The notes beneath the pieces are model-generated. The model searched no databases and was not told the DNA's origin. It saw nothing but the letters and a program-made list of their open reading frames with translations. A stretch of 30,893 nt of DNA from a virus, in IMG/VR virus record IMGVR_UViG_3300038441_000780, positions 1 to 30,893 of that record; one strand, given 5' to 3'. Numbering within the stretch: position 1 is the stretch's first letter; each line of letters begins with the position of its first letter. A program made the translations under genes and the position numbers. Positions 13,368 through 22,601 of the stretch are shown in pieces.

Positions 13368-14680
13368 ATCCAAAAAGTTATTGGCCGTGCATAGTTTTCG
13401 GGTCTTGCCTCATATCCGCCATTCGGCAACATAGCTTGTGAAGATCCTAAGTTGGGTTGCCCCGGTGTATTATCAGTATTTACAATTGTCGATTGACCAT
13501 CGTTTTTAAGCAATTCATCATAATCTCCATTTGTATGGCTGTGCGCCTTGTTTTGGTTGCTTTGCTCGCTATTTAACCTAAATCCTAATCCCGCCGTTTG
13601 TCTGTCTTCGTCCTTGTTTTTACCCATGTCTAAGTTTCTAGGGAACCAGCCGCGCAGATCAGGTATGTATATTGTGCCGCCACCTCTGCCCCATTGTAAC
13701 TTATTGCTTCCAGCCCATGCACCAGGGCTTAAAATTGACCCGGCTAAATCCGTAGTTTCAAGGTAATCCAAATAATCGGCCAAAGAAGGAATGGTCGTTT
13801 CTAATACAGATTGCCCATTAGCCCAAATCTGATTTACTCCTTCTATACCTCCCGGGTTTTCGGCCCCTACTCTTTGCCATCTGTCACCGCGTGATAAAAC
13901 ACGCCAGTTATTACCAATCCTGATAAGTAGACAATGATCTGATTCGCCTAAAACGATTCTTGACAAGTTCGTGCCGTCCCAAAGCTGCTGACCTCCCGGC
14001 GCCATAATTATGGCTTGTTTCATCGTGCCACCCCTCACCGTCTTGATAGGACAAATTACATTTTCGGGGTAGTTTGGATTTAAGGTATATGTAATTGCGG
14101 CAGCGGTTGCCCCGTTCAATATAATTAATTTCCTGTCATATGATGGCCCAGCGGCAACACTAGCCGTTACAATCTGCTCCCCATTTGTAAACCTACCAAC
14201 AGCATCAGGGGTAACTATAACTGGTGATATTTGCGTTTTAAACTGTACTGCTATTTGATCTCCTATAGCGAATTCATCTCCAAATACAACTAATCTAATG
14301 CCTCCGCCTGGGATATCATTTTGCCAGTTTACCCCCTTAAATCCGTATTCAAGGCCGCGCCTAAATAAGCTGTATTCTTTACCATCCAAAAACGGGTCAA
14401 TTATTACGTTATTGGTACCAGTAAAGCCAAAATCAACGCCGTTACCTATAGACGCTCCGGGTGGCATTGTATCAAAAGGATAATAATACCTATCCGGGAT
14501 ATTAGCAGCAGTTCCAAGTTCTGTAGATATGATTTGCGCAAGCGTAGAAATGGCAATCTTGTAGCCAACATCTCCGCCATTGAACCCAAAATATAACAAG
14601 TCATCAGCCGTTGGTGTGCCTACAGGGAATCCGAGTTCCTGCAACGTTAATAACAATACTTCATCTACTAGTTTAGGCAT
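13364..14680 (-). CDS. Tail fibre with collar domain (438 aa)
   Basis: The C-terminal 190 residues form a tail-collar-type domain: GINQIWANGQSV-like start (here IEGVNQIWANGQSVL), then GGTIYIPDLRGWFPRNLDMG and the closing ARPENYARPITFWI. This resembles phage tail collar domains (PF07484 class) found at fibre tips. The N-terminal half is beta-rich and probably attaches to the tail. Its gene overlaps the upstream gene by 8 bases and the spike by 4. A glycan-binding adhesin role is inferred. Confidence 0.8.
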   Translation of the reverse strand: MPKLVDEVLLLTLQELGFPVGTPTADDLLYFGFNGGDVGYKIAISTLAQIISTELGTAANIPDRYYYPFDTMPPGASIGNGVDFGFTGTNNVIIDPFLDGKEYSLFRRGLEYGFKGVNWQNDIPGGGIRLVVFGDEFAIGDQIAVQFKTQISPVIVTPDAVGRFTNGEQIVTASVAAGPSYDRKLIILNGATAAAITYTLNPNYPENVICPIKTVRGGTMKQAIIMAPGGQQLWDGTNLSRIVLGESDHCLLIRIGNNWRVLSRGDRWQRVGAENPGGIEGVNQIWANGQSVLETTIPSLADYLDYLETTDLAGSILSPGAWAGSNKLQWGRGGGTIYIPDLRGWFPRNLDMGKNKDEDRQTAGLGFRLNSEQSNQNKAHSHTNGDYDELLKNDGQSTIVNTDNTPGQPNLGSSQAMLPNGGYEARPENYARPITFWI

Positions 14681-15458
14681 AATATGGACTTGTTAATTGG
14701 TCATTGTCTAAATCAGGTGAAAGCCCTTCGTTATTATCAAGGTCAGGCGAAAGCCCCAAATCAGGTGCAGCTTGTGCAAATACAACATCTGGTATGTATG
14801 GCGCATTCCAATCGCTTGACAAAACGAAATCGCATCCCGTTTCCCCTAATGAAAGTGTCCAGTATAGATTTTCTGAATAATTGTTATACCAGTCTACAAC
14901 CTCATCTGCATTATTGGCCACGCCTATGAAAGTGCCGATATTATTCCCATCGTTTGTATACCAGAATACCGATACTGGATAAGGATTCGGACACCCAAAC
15001 AACCGTACTTTATTCGCATCTGCCAAGTACACATTGGTTACTATATCTATGTATTCGGTCGTTTTTGGGCCACATCCTATTCCTACAGTACTAGCAGTAA
15101 ATTCACCCCTAACCGGACTAGCCCAAGAATCATTAGTTAAAATAACAACACCAGAATGCACCACCCCGGCTAAATTTTGATCTGAACCCTTCCAAGCTAG
15201 TTTGTCTCCATTATCAAAGGCCTCTATAACATCCACATAGCTAAATCCGTCATAATAACTTACTACGGCGTCAAATTGAATAGTATACCCCTTGAATGTT
15301 GGTATATAATCCCTATCCTGTCCCTGCGGACCTGTTATTTCTAGCGTATCTCTCGTTCTTGTAAGCGTAAAATCAGTACAATAGCATGCCGGAGTGTAAA
15401 CTCCACCTTTGTTAAAGTATAGAATAAAATCCCGACCGCGTATTGATCTGATTGCCAT
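14673..15458 (-). CDS. Tail-tube-like protein with C-terminal repeats (261 aa)
   Basis: Residues 1-130 follow the layout of the major tail tube protein encoded at 20207-20659: a start strand, YTPACYCTDFTLTRTRDTLE, a long beta region and GEFTASTVGIG. I read this as a tail-tube fold reused near the tail tip. The next part is beta-rich and the C-terminus repeats the unit SPDLDN twice. Start: the frame opens with TTG at 15464; ATG at 15458 is preferred. Probably a tail-tip or fibre-connecting protein. Confidence 0.6.
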   Translation of the reverse strand: MAIRSIRGRDFILYFNKGGVYTPACYCTDFTLTRTRDTLEITGPQGQDRDYIPTFKGYTIQFDAVVSYYDGFSYVDVIEAFDNGDKLAWKGSDQNLAGVVHSGVVILTNDSWASPVRGEFTASTVGIGCGPKTTEYIDIVTNVYLADANKVRLFGCPNPYPVSVFWYTNDGNNIGTFIGVANNADEVVDWYNNYSENLYWTLSLGETGCDFVLSSDWNAPYIPDVVFAQAAPDLGLSPDLDNNEGLSPDLDNDQLTSPYYA

Positions 15459-15466
15459 ACTCAAAT

Positions 15467-17419
15467 TTAGCTTTTTTCTTCTTCAATATCCCATTGATCT
15501 ACAACAATGTTGCCCCCTTCCTCCGGCAGTATTTCCATAATGCCTATTTGATGGACACATGTTCTATTATTATATGTGTCTCTAAACTGCATAAACCTTT
15601 TGCCGGGGATGTGCTGGAACTCTATAACCGAATAAAATTCAAACTGATTGCTATACACTGACCCAGCAAAAGACAGTATGCTCCTTGCGTATTGTTCAAC
15701 ATGGGCGCGCGCCATGTGATCCTCAATATCTCTTTCAATGCTTCCTGCCTTGGAAGTCTGCCACCCTTCAGCCGGTTCTTGGGGTGCTCCCGTAAAGATA
15801 GTGTTTGAAATACCAGGATCTCCCATATCAATAAATGTAAAATCCTGTTGCGGCAAAACTTGCGAAAACTCCGCGTCGTTTGTCGCCCTTACATGCCTAC
15901 CTTTAGAACTGGACTTTATAATAGCCAACTTTAAAGGATAAATATGTACTGAATCAACAAAAGGCCCATCCGGCGTATCACTGAATTGATCGGGCGGCCA
16001 AATGAGAATAACCATCCTATATGAATCTAAGGGAGGTGATCCGGGGGAGCCTACTGGCTGCATAGCAGGTATTGGGTCAGATTTTACTTTTATTGACCCC
16101 TTTTGCTTTCTTCCTGACCGCGTTACCTCTACCCTGTTAGTAAAGGTGATCCCAGCGCCGTCACTTATCCACTGACCGCCGGATGTCATTTCCCATCCTC
16201 TATAATCCGATGTCTGACTATCCAAGTCAATTAAATACCCGAACCGTTTTGTATTAAAAAACTCGTAAGGGAATTCAATTTCTATTATATCTCCAGGCTG
16301 CACGTATACTTCGGGAGTTCCCATCCACCCCTGTGAAATATTATGTGTTAACACGGTATCATATGGAATAATAGCCCTATACGGGTCTATAGTGGTGCCT
16401 GATCCAGTGCGGAAAAGAGACGGCGTTCCGGCCGCTCTATACCAATCGGTAAAATCTGATCCTGTAAAATTTTCCCAAAAAGAATTCGTTAAAATGTTTA
16501 TCCCCTGGTACTGGGTTTCAAAAGAGGCTTTTTTAACTGCTCTTTTAGGTGAAATAACGCCGTCCAGGTTGACCGGAATCATGTCATGAGAAAATGCAGG
16601 CCCAGCTGAAATAAGCATATCGGGGACAGACACGGCCGTAACCGTTGTTGAATCGGTATACCTATCCACGGTAAAAGATGGCAAATCTAAGTCCTGTGTA
16701 CGGATAAACCATAATTCTCCCTTTGCCATAAACATTCTAGCCGTAAATGCTGTTGCGATTTTTATAGCAGCACTCCTCACAGAGTTAGCCCCCTCAACAA
16801 AGTCATAGAAAATATCTGTATGGACAAACTCCCCAAATAGCATTTTTTCGCCCGGCTCAATATTAGTAGGATAAAGCGTACAAAGTACATTTACTGGCGT
16901 ATTTGGCTCAATACATTGAAACAATCCCCGTGTTAAAAGTGCTTCATAAAGATTAATTTTCTCGTATTTCAGTAAGCCACCGTTATCCATATTGAACAAC
17001 ACGCCAGCCGCAAAAGACATTCCATCAACGGCTTTTATCTGCACTGCAAATGGTGTGGGATGATAAGGATAAGTACAGAAATCAGGCTTTACCCAGTAAA
17101 CACCATCTAACACGCCATTTTTCCTTACCTCAACTTTAAAACGCCGTTCCGATGCCTCAAAAAATTCTGTAGGCAAGGGCTCGTTGGGCAATCCGCCGTA
17201 TTTATAGGTTATGGTTATTTGGCGACCTATTATAGAAGTAAATTTATTTTCCTCGGTGTCAATTCGTTCGGTTATCAAACAATCACCTACGCCCTGTAAG
17301 GGAATCGGATTAACGTCAATACTCCCCTCACTATCCAATATATCAACCCGCCACGTTGCGGGTGTGTTGGCGTGTGCATCCTGAAACTCTAAATAATATT
17401 TTTGGTAGTAAGTCGCCAT
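15467..17419 (-). CDS. Large tail-tip (baseplate) protein (650 aa)
   Basis: Located directly after the tape measure gene, where siphoviruses encode distal tail and tail-associated proteins. The N-terminus (MATYYQKYYLEFQDAHANTP) has a beta domain followed by ITITYKYGG and a segment EASERRFKVEVRKNGVLDGV typical of Bacteroidota phage tail-tip proteins as I remember them. The rest is a mix of strands, with no enzymatic motif seen. Start ATG shares one base with the tape measure stop. Confidence 0.7.
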   Translation of the reverse strand: MATYYQKYYLEFQDAHANTPATWRVDILDSEGSIDVNPIPLQGVGDCLITERIDTEENKFTSIIGRQITITYKYGGLPNEPLPTEFFEASERRFKVEVRKNGVLDGVYWVKPDFCTYPYHPTPFAVQIKAVDGMSFAAGVLFNMDNGGLLKYEKINLYEALLTRGLFQCIEPNTPVNVLCTLYPTNIEPGEKMLFGEFVHTDIFYDFVEGANSVRSAAIKIATAFTARMFMAKGELWFIRTQDLDLPSFTVDRYTDSTTVTAVSVPDMLISAGPAFSHDMIPVNLDGVISPKRAVKKASFETQYQGINILTNSFWENFTGSDFTDWYRAAGTPSLFRTGSGTTIDPYRAIIPYDTVLTHNISQGWMGTPEVYVQPGDIIEIEFPYEFFNTKRFGYLIDLDSQTSDYRGWEMTSGGQWISDGAGITFTNRVEVTRSGRKQKGSIKVKSDPIPAMQPVGSPGSPPLDSYRMVILIWPPDQFSDTPDGPFVDSVHIYPLKLAIIKSSSKGRHVRATNDAEFSQVLPQQDFTFIDMGDPGISNTIFTGAPQEPAEGWQTSKAGSIERDIEDHMARAHVEQYARSILSFAGSVYSNQFEFYSVIEFQHIPGKRFMQFRDTYNNRTCVHQIGIMEILPEEGGNIVVDQWDIEEEKS

Positions 17420-19494
17420 TATCCGTTTATACTTGCAATTGAACCTTCAGCCTGTTTCAAAAGAATAACTAAGTCAGTCCCGGAAACACGGGTTTCAGCT
17501 ATTATTGCATTCCCTCCGCCAATACCCGCACCTTGGGCGATCTTTTTCAGTTGCAAATCGCTCAAAATATGTTCTTTTTGGGTGGTGTTATCCCCCGCTT
17601 GGATCATTTGAGATCCGTAAACCGTGCCGCCTGTAGCAAAAGACGGCGCCTTAGAAAGGGAGCTTTCAATGAGTGACCCCGCTGCCACAGCAATAATACC
17701 TGCGGCAACTGCGGCATAAGGGTTTTTGATAAGCGCCTTGGCCGCTATGGTTGCAGTACCGGCCGCAATCATGGATTCCCCCAACTGTTTGATAAAGCGT
17801 CCGAAAAGCCCAATGATACCATTAAACACATCGCCCAAGCTTTTTGCACCCGTTATTAGTCCTCCAATTGCTTCGCCGATACCAGACGCGATATTTGCTA
17901 CACCTGAACGCAGGGCATTATTAAAATTATCGTTGAATCTTTTTTGAAAATCGGTCAGTTGCTCGAAATCTAAACTATCTACCAATGGTTTAAATGCTGC
18001 TGCCACATTTGATTGAGAGGGTGGAATAGGCTCAATGTTAACCGGGATTTTTAAGTTTACCGGAGTGCGAGCAAGCCCACTTTCTAGTTGCTTAATCCTT
18101 GCATCAATTTGCAAGAAAAGGTTATCGGTAGGCTTAATCCCCAATTCCCCTAAATCTTGTAGCGCCCGCTGTAATCTCTTTATCTTGTCGTTTGCCAAAT
18201 CTGCGACATTGCCGCCAGTAGATTTAAAAACAAGATTAAGACCGTTTATATCTGATTCTAGTTTGGATATTATTTTTGATACTTCATCGATCTCTTTTGC
18301 CGCGTTTCCTCCGCCTTCCCCCGCAGGAGATTTAAAGGGATTTAACTGTACTTGAAGATTGGCTATTTTTGTTCCCGTAGCGAATATCTGGTCATAAATA
18401 GCATTTTGTTGCTTAATTGCATTATTTGTTTCTAAAATTAGGTTGGCCCTTTCTCTACTCAATCTAACAACACGATCAAACCTGCTTTCCCCCTCAATGT
18501 CTCCGCCTGGCCTATTGGCCTCTGCAATGGCCTTATTAAGTTCATCAATCCTTTTTTTCCCATCTTCTCCCTGCTGTGCTAATTTCCCGTAAGCGTCTGC
18601 AAGATCTTGCACCTGCTTTTCATTCGACTTTATTAAGGCACTAACAAAAAGAGATTGGTTAAATTGATCTAGTGCTTTACGCGCCTTTTCGGTATTGATA
18701 GTTTCAAGGCTAAGACTGTCCAAATATCCATCAGTTGCCGACTTTAATTCCCTAAGTGCGGCGGTTCTATCTTTCCTGCTTCTTGTTTCATCCTGGGCTA
18801 TGCTAAAAAGCTGATTCAATACCGAAACCTCTTTTAAAGCATTGGCATTGCTTGTTTTTAAGGTCTGATTATAGTCTTTTTGAATATCAGAAAGGCTTTT
18901 TATCTGGTCGCCAGCATCTTTCGCTGCTTTTTCGGTGCCAAATAAATCATTGGCAAATATGGTTAGCAACGTTACCCCCAGTTGAATCACACCCCCTATA
19001 GAAAATAGGCTAGCGCCCAATCCCTTTAAAACGCCAATAAACCCATTACCGGATCTAATGGCATTATTTACCGAATCTACAAATATCGGAATGTTATTTG
19101 ACAGGGACAGAATACCAATACGTGCATCAATAGCAAAATTTGGAGTTTCCCGTAAAAGCTGGTTGAATGAATTTGTTACGCCAGATATAGCGCGGATATT
19201 AGGGGCTGACCTAGCTACATCACTACCAAATGTTTGAACTGCTCGCCCGGCGCTATTTACAGCCATCCCAGTGGCAACAAACTGGGTTTCCCCCGTTTTA
19301 AGGCCAGCAACAAGCCCCTTTAAGTCCTTTTGTAAAGCGTCTATGTAGTTACTGGCCCCTTGAATACGGACACCCGCCGCAACAATCCCCTTAGCTGCGT
19401 TATTTGCAGCCGTCTGCGCGTTACTCATGCCACGTTCAAACTGATTTACATCAGCCTCTAACAAAAACTTCATCCCTTCTTCAGTAACGGCCAT
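17419..19494 (-). CDS. Tail tape measure protein (691 aa)
   Basis: Long helical protein with Ala/Gln/Lys-rich coiled-coil stretches (residues about 190-460), hydrophobic glycine-alanine segments near residues 555-620 (AVAAGIIAVAAGSLIESS) and a C-terminal end (ETRVSGTDLVILLKQAEGSI) of the type seen in Bacteroidota phage tape measures. It sets tail length: at the family rule of about 0.15 nm per residue, the tail would be near 100 nm. Position after the tail chaperone genes confirms the call. Confidence 0.9.
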   Translation of the reverse strand: MAVTEEGMKFLLEADVNQFERGMSNAQTAANNAAKGIVAAGVRIQGASNYIDALQKDLKGLVAGLKTGETQFVATGMAVNSAGRAVQTFGSDVARSAPNIRAISGVTNSFNQLLRETPNFAIDARIGILSLSNNIPIFVDSVNNAIRSGNGFIGVLKGLGASLFSIGGVIQLGVTLLTIFANDLFGTEKAAKDAGDQIKSLSDIQKDYNQTLKTSNANALKEVSVLNQLFSIAQDETRSRKDRTAALRELKSATDGYLDSLSLETINTEKARKALDQFNQSLFVSALIKSNEKQVQDLADAYGKLAQQGEDGKKRIDELNKAIAEANRPGGDIEGESRFDRVVRLSRERANLILETNNAIKQQNAIYDQIFATGTKIANLQVQLNPFKSPAGEGGGNAAKEIDEVSKIISKLESDINGLNLVFKSTGGNVADLANDKIKRLQRALQDLGELGIKPTDNLFLQIDARIKQLESGLARTPVNLKIPVNIEPIPPSQSNVAAAFKPLVDSLDFEQLTDFQKRFNDNFNNALRSGVANIASGIGEAIGGLITGAKSLGDVFNGIIGLFGRFIKQLGESMIAAGTATIAAKALIKNPYAAVAAGIIAVAAGSLIESSLSKAPSFATGGTVYGSQMIQAGDNTTQKEHILSDLQLKKIAQGAGIGGGNAIIAETRVSGTDLVILLKQAEGSIASING

Positions 19495-19797
19495 TTATTT
19501 TTTCTTTTTACTTCCAAAGTATCGGTTAGCAATCGCGTTTAATTCTTCTTGAGAAAGTTCTTCCTCTTTTTCTATTTTAGGCGCTGGCGGATCTGTTATA
19601 AGCGTAAACAACCTATTTTCTTTTACTCGTTTAGCACCTGCGGCAATCAATGCCCAGTAAGCCGTTTTCCTTATCCCCTCTAGGTATCTACATTGACGTA
19701 TAATATACCCCTGCGCATGTCTTTGATAGTCACACCATGCCATAGCAAGAAATTCATCTGGCATTAGCCCTATCTCACCTAACGCGAAGTCTTTCAC
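19495..19797 (-). CDS. Tail assembly chaperone, downstream part (T-like; reached by -1 frameshift)
   Basis: 100 codons from GTG at 19797. It lies in the -1 frame of the upstream chaperone and is open through to its A9 run, so a -1 shift gives a continuous fusion: shared N-terminus, then EPNTWEDVKDFALGEIGLMP. The segment GEIGLMPDEFLAMAWCDY is typical of gpT-like extensions. The weak GTG with no ribosome site supports expression by frameshift. The fusion would be about 230 residues. It guides assembly of tail tube around the tape measure. Confidence 0.8.
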   Translation of the reverse strand: MKDFALGEIGLMPDEFLAMAWCDYQRHAQGYIIRQCRYLEGIRKTAYWALIAAGAKRVKENRLFTLITDPPAPKIEKEEELSQEELNAIANRYFGSKKKK

Positions 19798-20186
19798 GTC
19801 TTCCCACGTATTCGGCTCTTTTTTTTTGTCTGATTTTCAGCTATTTGCGCCAACTGTTCCACGTGAAACAACGGCCGATCTTCCTGGGATTTAAAAAACA
19901 CCTTTAGTGCTGGGGCTAAATCCGCATCATTTGCAGATTCAAGCCAAATAGATACATCCTGGACGGTAAAGTCTACGGGTTGCCGCATAAATCTGCAATT
20001 CCCCACAAGCCCACAAAAAACAACGTCTTCCGCTGCCGACGTATAGCTATCCTTCCACGTTTCGGCCAAGCGTTTTATAGCTTCTAGGGGGTCAATATCA
20101 TATAATCGACCCAAAGCCTCCCGGAAATGACCATTAAAATTAACCGTGCGGACTTTGCCGCCCAATTTTATATCAGCCGTATACAT
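19794..20186 (-). CDS. Tail assembly chaperone (gpG-like, 130 aa)
   Basis: A small helical protein between the tail tube and tape measure genes, where siphovirus tail chaperones lie. It ends in a poly-Lys/Arg tail encoded by a slippery A9 run, where part of the ribosomes should move to the -1 frame. The leader includes AACTACTACTTA before ATG 20186, a sequence related to the repeat near the endolysin gene. Confidence 0.8.
   Translation of the reverse strand: MYTADIKLGGKVRTVNFNGHFREALGRLYDIDPLEAIKRLAETWKDSYTSAAEDVVFCGLVGNCRFMRQPVDFTVQDVSIWLESANDADLAPALKVFFKSQEDRPLFHVEQLAQIAENQTKKKSRIRGKT
19818..19828 (-). promoter_or_regulatory. Programmed -1 ribosomal frameshift site
   Basis: Minus strand reads ACA AAA AAA AAG AGC in the chaperone frame: nine A (19827-19819) then G. 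A-AAA-AAG and A-AAA-AAA are classic slippery heptamers. The -1 frame after it is open for seven codons to the GTG of the downstream part and through its whole length, the arrangement known for gpG/gpGT genes of many long-tailed phages. Confidence 0.85.
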
Positions 20187-20206
20187 GTTAGTAAGTAGTA
20201 GTTATA

Positions 20207-20659
20207 TTAGGTAGTAGCTGGCTCGACTTCTTCGGTCAGCGTCTCCAAGTCAAAAGTAAAAGTGAAAGTGCTTTCTTCAGCGGCCGGGTACGTTTCTTCC
20301 CATTCGCTTACGTAGCCCTCACCGGTATACGTCACATCTCCTTCAACGGGAGTGCCTGACGCAGGCCCAGAAACAACGGTGACACGCTGACCGGCTTTGA
20401 TCATCTTGAACAAATCAACGGATGAATAAGCCGTGCCGGTGGTCGGATTGGTAAATAGCATGATCTGGCCTTCCCCGGTAATCTGAAAATCCGGGTCACC
20501 TTGGGGGCTTTTCTTGCGACCGCACTTTGTATCTACGTTGGAAATTTCCTGGGATGCGGTGATAGTATGGGAGGTAAGGCACTTAATGGGGATCATCGGC
20601 GGCGTGCCGGTATCTACAAAAAGCCACACATTTTTCCCGATTACTGTTCTTTCTGCCAT
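20207..20659 (-). CDS. Major tail tube protein (150 aa)
   Basis: All-beta 150-aa protein resembling TP901-1-type major tail proteins: start VIGKNVWLFVDTG, then MIPIKCLTSHTITAS and DTKCGRKKSPQGDPDFQITG, a late GEGYVSEWEETYPAAEESTF, and a Glu-rich end. Encoded between the tail terminator and the tail chaperones, in the usual order. Builds the hexameric rings of the tail tube. Confidence 0.85.
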   Translation of the reverse strand: MAERTVIGKNVWLFVDTGTPPMIPIKCLTSHTITASQEISNVDTKCGRKKSPQGDPDFQITGEGQIMLFTNPTTGTAYSSVDLFKMIKAGQRVTVVSGPASGTPVEGDVTYTGEGYVSEWEETYPAAEESTFTFTFDLETLTEEVEPATT

Positions 20660-20670
20660 TTTATTATATT

Positions 20671-21081
20671 TTAATTTTCTTTAATAATGTGTTGAAACCG
20701 AATGATCCGGCGATAAACCTTGTATGTATCACTAAGCCCGTCTAACGTAGTGTCACTTATCTTCCGCGTACTTCCTGGAATGAATGTTAAGCCTATCGGC
20801 AATGGAAGTGCAGTATTTCTAATTTTAGGTATCAAAATATCCGCTACATCATCACACTGCACGCCACCGCTGTTATTTAGCGTTTTATGAAATATTTCAA
20901 AAGAGCCTATAACTGTATGTCCATTATCGCATTTATCAAGTTGCTCGCTATCTTCTTGGGCGGTTATGACTACGTATGTATCATCTGGCACGTCATCCGG
21001 AACAAAGCGGTCATATACAACTATATCAATTTCATTGCATAGTTGTACATAAGCTTTTCTTGTTTCCTTAATGACGTCCAT
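20671..21081 (-). CDS. Tail terminator/completion protein (136 aa)
   Basis: Size, predicted alpha-beta layout and place between the gp10-like and tail tube genes match the tail completion proteins (DUF3168/lambda gpU-like class). It includes VVITAQEDSEQLDKCDNGHT and ends RRIIRFQHIIKEN. The product caps the tail tube for joining to the head. Confidence 0.65.
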   Translation of the reverse strand: MDVIKETRKAYVQLCNEIDIVVYDRFVPDDVPDDTYVVITAQEDSEQLDKCDNGHTVIGSFEIFHKTLNNSGGVQCDDVADILIPKIRNTALPLPIGLTFIPGSTRKISDTTLDGLSDTYKVYRRIIRFQHIIKEN

Positions 21082-21663
21082 TTATATTCGCTTTAGTTGT
21101 TTCCTTATTCGATCCACTATTTTAGGTGCCGTTTGCTCATAGGCCGGAATGAAAAAGGGCTGCGGATTCACACCATATTTTAAGATAGAGCGCATAATTA
21201 AATACGCTACCTCGTAATCTTGTTGCGCCTGGGTCTTTTTATTACCAGTCCTACGCCTCGTTTTAACTGAATACGTACCGGATATGCCCTTTCGCCTAAC
21301 CCATGCTATCAGCCTATAAAAGAACTGCATTATATTGCCTCGTCCCGCCTTCCCCTTATATAACCTTGCAAAATCCTCATATCCAGCTGGTATTTTCGTC
21401 TTTGTACCAGTTCCAAACTCCATGTAAGCAGACCAAAACACACTGGAAAAAAACTCCTTATGAAATGGCTTTGAAATATCCGCGCCAATGCCGTTTCGCA
21501 ATGTTCCTTCATCTACTGGCGCCCTTCGCTTCGCTATCCCGGCCATTTCTAATGCGCCGGCGGTAAGTTCATTATCTACTATTTCGGGCGCCTTTGCATT
21601 TAGCCTATCAATAGTTGACAGCATTTTATTAAGGCCGGTAACTTTTGCTTTGAATGCACTCAT
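21082..21663 (-). CDS. HK97 gp10-like minor structural protein (193 aa)
   Basis: Begins MSAFKAKVTGLNKML and contains APVDEGTLRNGI, a hallmark of the HK97 gp10-like family, then VFWSAYMEFGTGTKTKIP and a C-terminal RSILKYGVNPQPFFIPAYEQ. The frame runs upstream to a TTG at 21711, but ATG at 21663 overlaps the previous stop as ATGA and begins at the conserved domain. Family members act at the head-tail interface. Confidence 0.85.
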   Translation of the reverse strand: MSAFKAKVTGLNKMLSTIDRLNAKAPEIVDNELTAGALEMAGIAKRRAPVDEGTLRNGIGADISKPFHKEFFSSVFWSAYMEFGTGTKTKIPAGYEDFARLYKGKAGRGNIMQFFYRLIAWVRRKGISGTYSVKTRRRTGNKKTQAQQDYEVAYLIMRSILKYGVNPQPFFIPAYEQTAPKIVDRIRKQLKRI

Positions 21664-22007
21664 GTGGTAACAGGATTTGCAATCGCCTGCATTGTCGCTG
21701 TAATATCCCAAAAACGGCCTGTTATATCTGAATCCTCAACCACGCTATTTATTACGTACTGGCGACCATGATAAACGACTTTCATTTTAGTGTCCGGCAT
21801 GAATCCTTGACGCCAGCGTATTCTAAAAGTAGTTGTGTTTTTAAGATTTAGTTGCGCTTCGGAAACTGTTCTATTTGAGCGGATAGGATCTTTTTCGGCC
21901 CAGGTACTCAAAATGTCTACGGGGGTATCAATTGTCCCTCCGTAGCCGTCTTCCGTACTGGTATAATCCCGAAATGTTATCCTATGCTTGAAGTTACCTA
22001 TACCCAT
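21660..22007 (-). CDS. Head closure (head-tail adaptor) protein (115 aa)
   Basis: Matches the SPP1 gp16/HK97 gp9 head-closure family: GNFKHRITFRDYTSTEDGYG, then STWAEKDPIRSNR and TFRIRWRQGFMPDTKMKVVY plus the final VEDSDITGRFWDITATM. Overlaps the connector gene by 10 bases and the gp10-like gene by 4. Confidence 0.85.
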   Translation of the reverse strand: MGIGNFKHRITFRDYTSTEDGYGGTIDTPVDILSTWAEKDPIRSNRTVSEAQLNLKNTTTFRIRWRQGFMPDTKMKVVYHGRQYVINSVVEDSDITGRFWDITATMQAIANPVTT

Positions 22008-22546
22008 GTTACGCGCCTGTAAGGTTGTAAATTAGCCCATGCAATGCCGTCGTATTTATCTTTCCACTCATCGCCCCGGTTCTCAAACTGCGCCAATACC
22101 TTCGCACAAATGGCTATTTTCAAGCCCTCCGGCACTTCGGTAAATCCTGCGTCATAGGTGGCAACATATGTTCCATAGCCTATAATACGGGGATAATCAG
22201 CGCCGATGTATTTGATCCCGGTTAACGTTGTGCCTGATTCGTTTTTCACTACGATACTAGCCAAAGGTGTAGTAACTGGGCCATACGGCAATTCAATCCT
22301 ATTCACTGATTCAACCCACGCCGTTACCTCACGCGGTATGATAGAAATTGCCGCATGTTTTTCAGCCCATTCACGCGCCATTGTAATCAATCTTTCGATT
22401 ACGTCGTCGTCATCCGGGTAATCAACGCGCATGTACTCCTTCACTTCTTCAAGCGTCACCGGCTCAACAATAGGGTCGGCGTATACAAATGACACGTCAA
22501 TTACCTTGCTTTGGCCGCTTCTTATGCACTGGCTTTGATTGTACAT
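21998..22546 (-). CDS. Head-tail connector (gp6-like, 182 aa)
   Basis: Contains PIVEPVTLEEVKEYMRVDYP, then VIERLITMAREWAEKHAAIS, the helical signature of HK97 gp6-like connectors (PF05135 class). Later residues give a beta stretch and EGLKIAICAKVLAQFENRGD. Two starts are possible: ATG 22546, or GTG 22495, one base after the stop of a 32-codon frame. The latter fits the packing and begins nearer the conserved region. Forms a ring beneath the portal. Confidence 0.85.
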   Translation of the reverse strand: MYNQSQCIRSGQSKVIDVSFVYADPIVEPVTLEEVKEYMRVDYPDDDDVIERLITMAREWAEKHAAISIIPREVTAWVESVNRIELPYGPVTTPLASIVVKNESGTTLTGIKYIGADYPRIIGYGTYVATYDAGFTEVPEGLKIAICAKVLAQFENRGDEWKDKYDGIAWANLQPYRRVTWV

Positions 22547-22595
22547 GGACAATTTTCTTTTCTCCCTTAGGCTTTATTTCTTTCTTCTCTTTCAT
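22497..22595 (-). CDS. Lysine-rich micro-protein (32 aa)
   Basis: ATG 22595 to TGA at 22497-22499, product MKEKKEIKPKGEKK... ending KKRPKQGN, about 40% Lys/Arg. It lies between the capsid gene and the connector. Its stop is separated by one base from a GTG that could start the connector. Basic micro-proteins at this place could bind DNA or capsid, but nothing proves that. If ATG 22546 starts the connector, the two frames overlap by 50 bases. Confidence 0.4.
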   Translation of the reverse strand: MKEKKEIKPKGEKKIVHVQSKPVHKKRPKQGN

Positions 22596-22601
22596 AAGAG
22601 T

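Noticed and set aside
10821-14680. Diversity-generating retroelement acting on the fibre genes
   Set aside because: No reverse transcriptase and no template/variable repeat pair are visible in the window.
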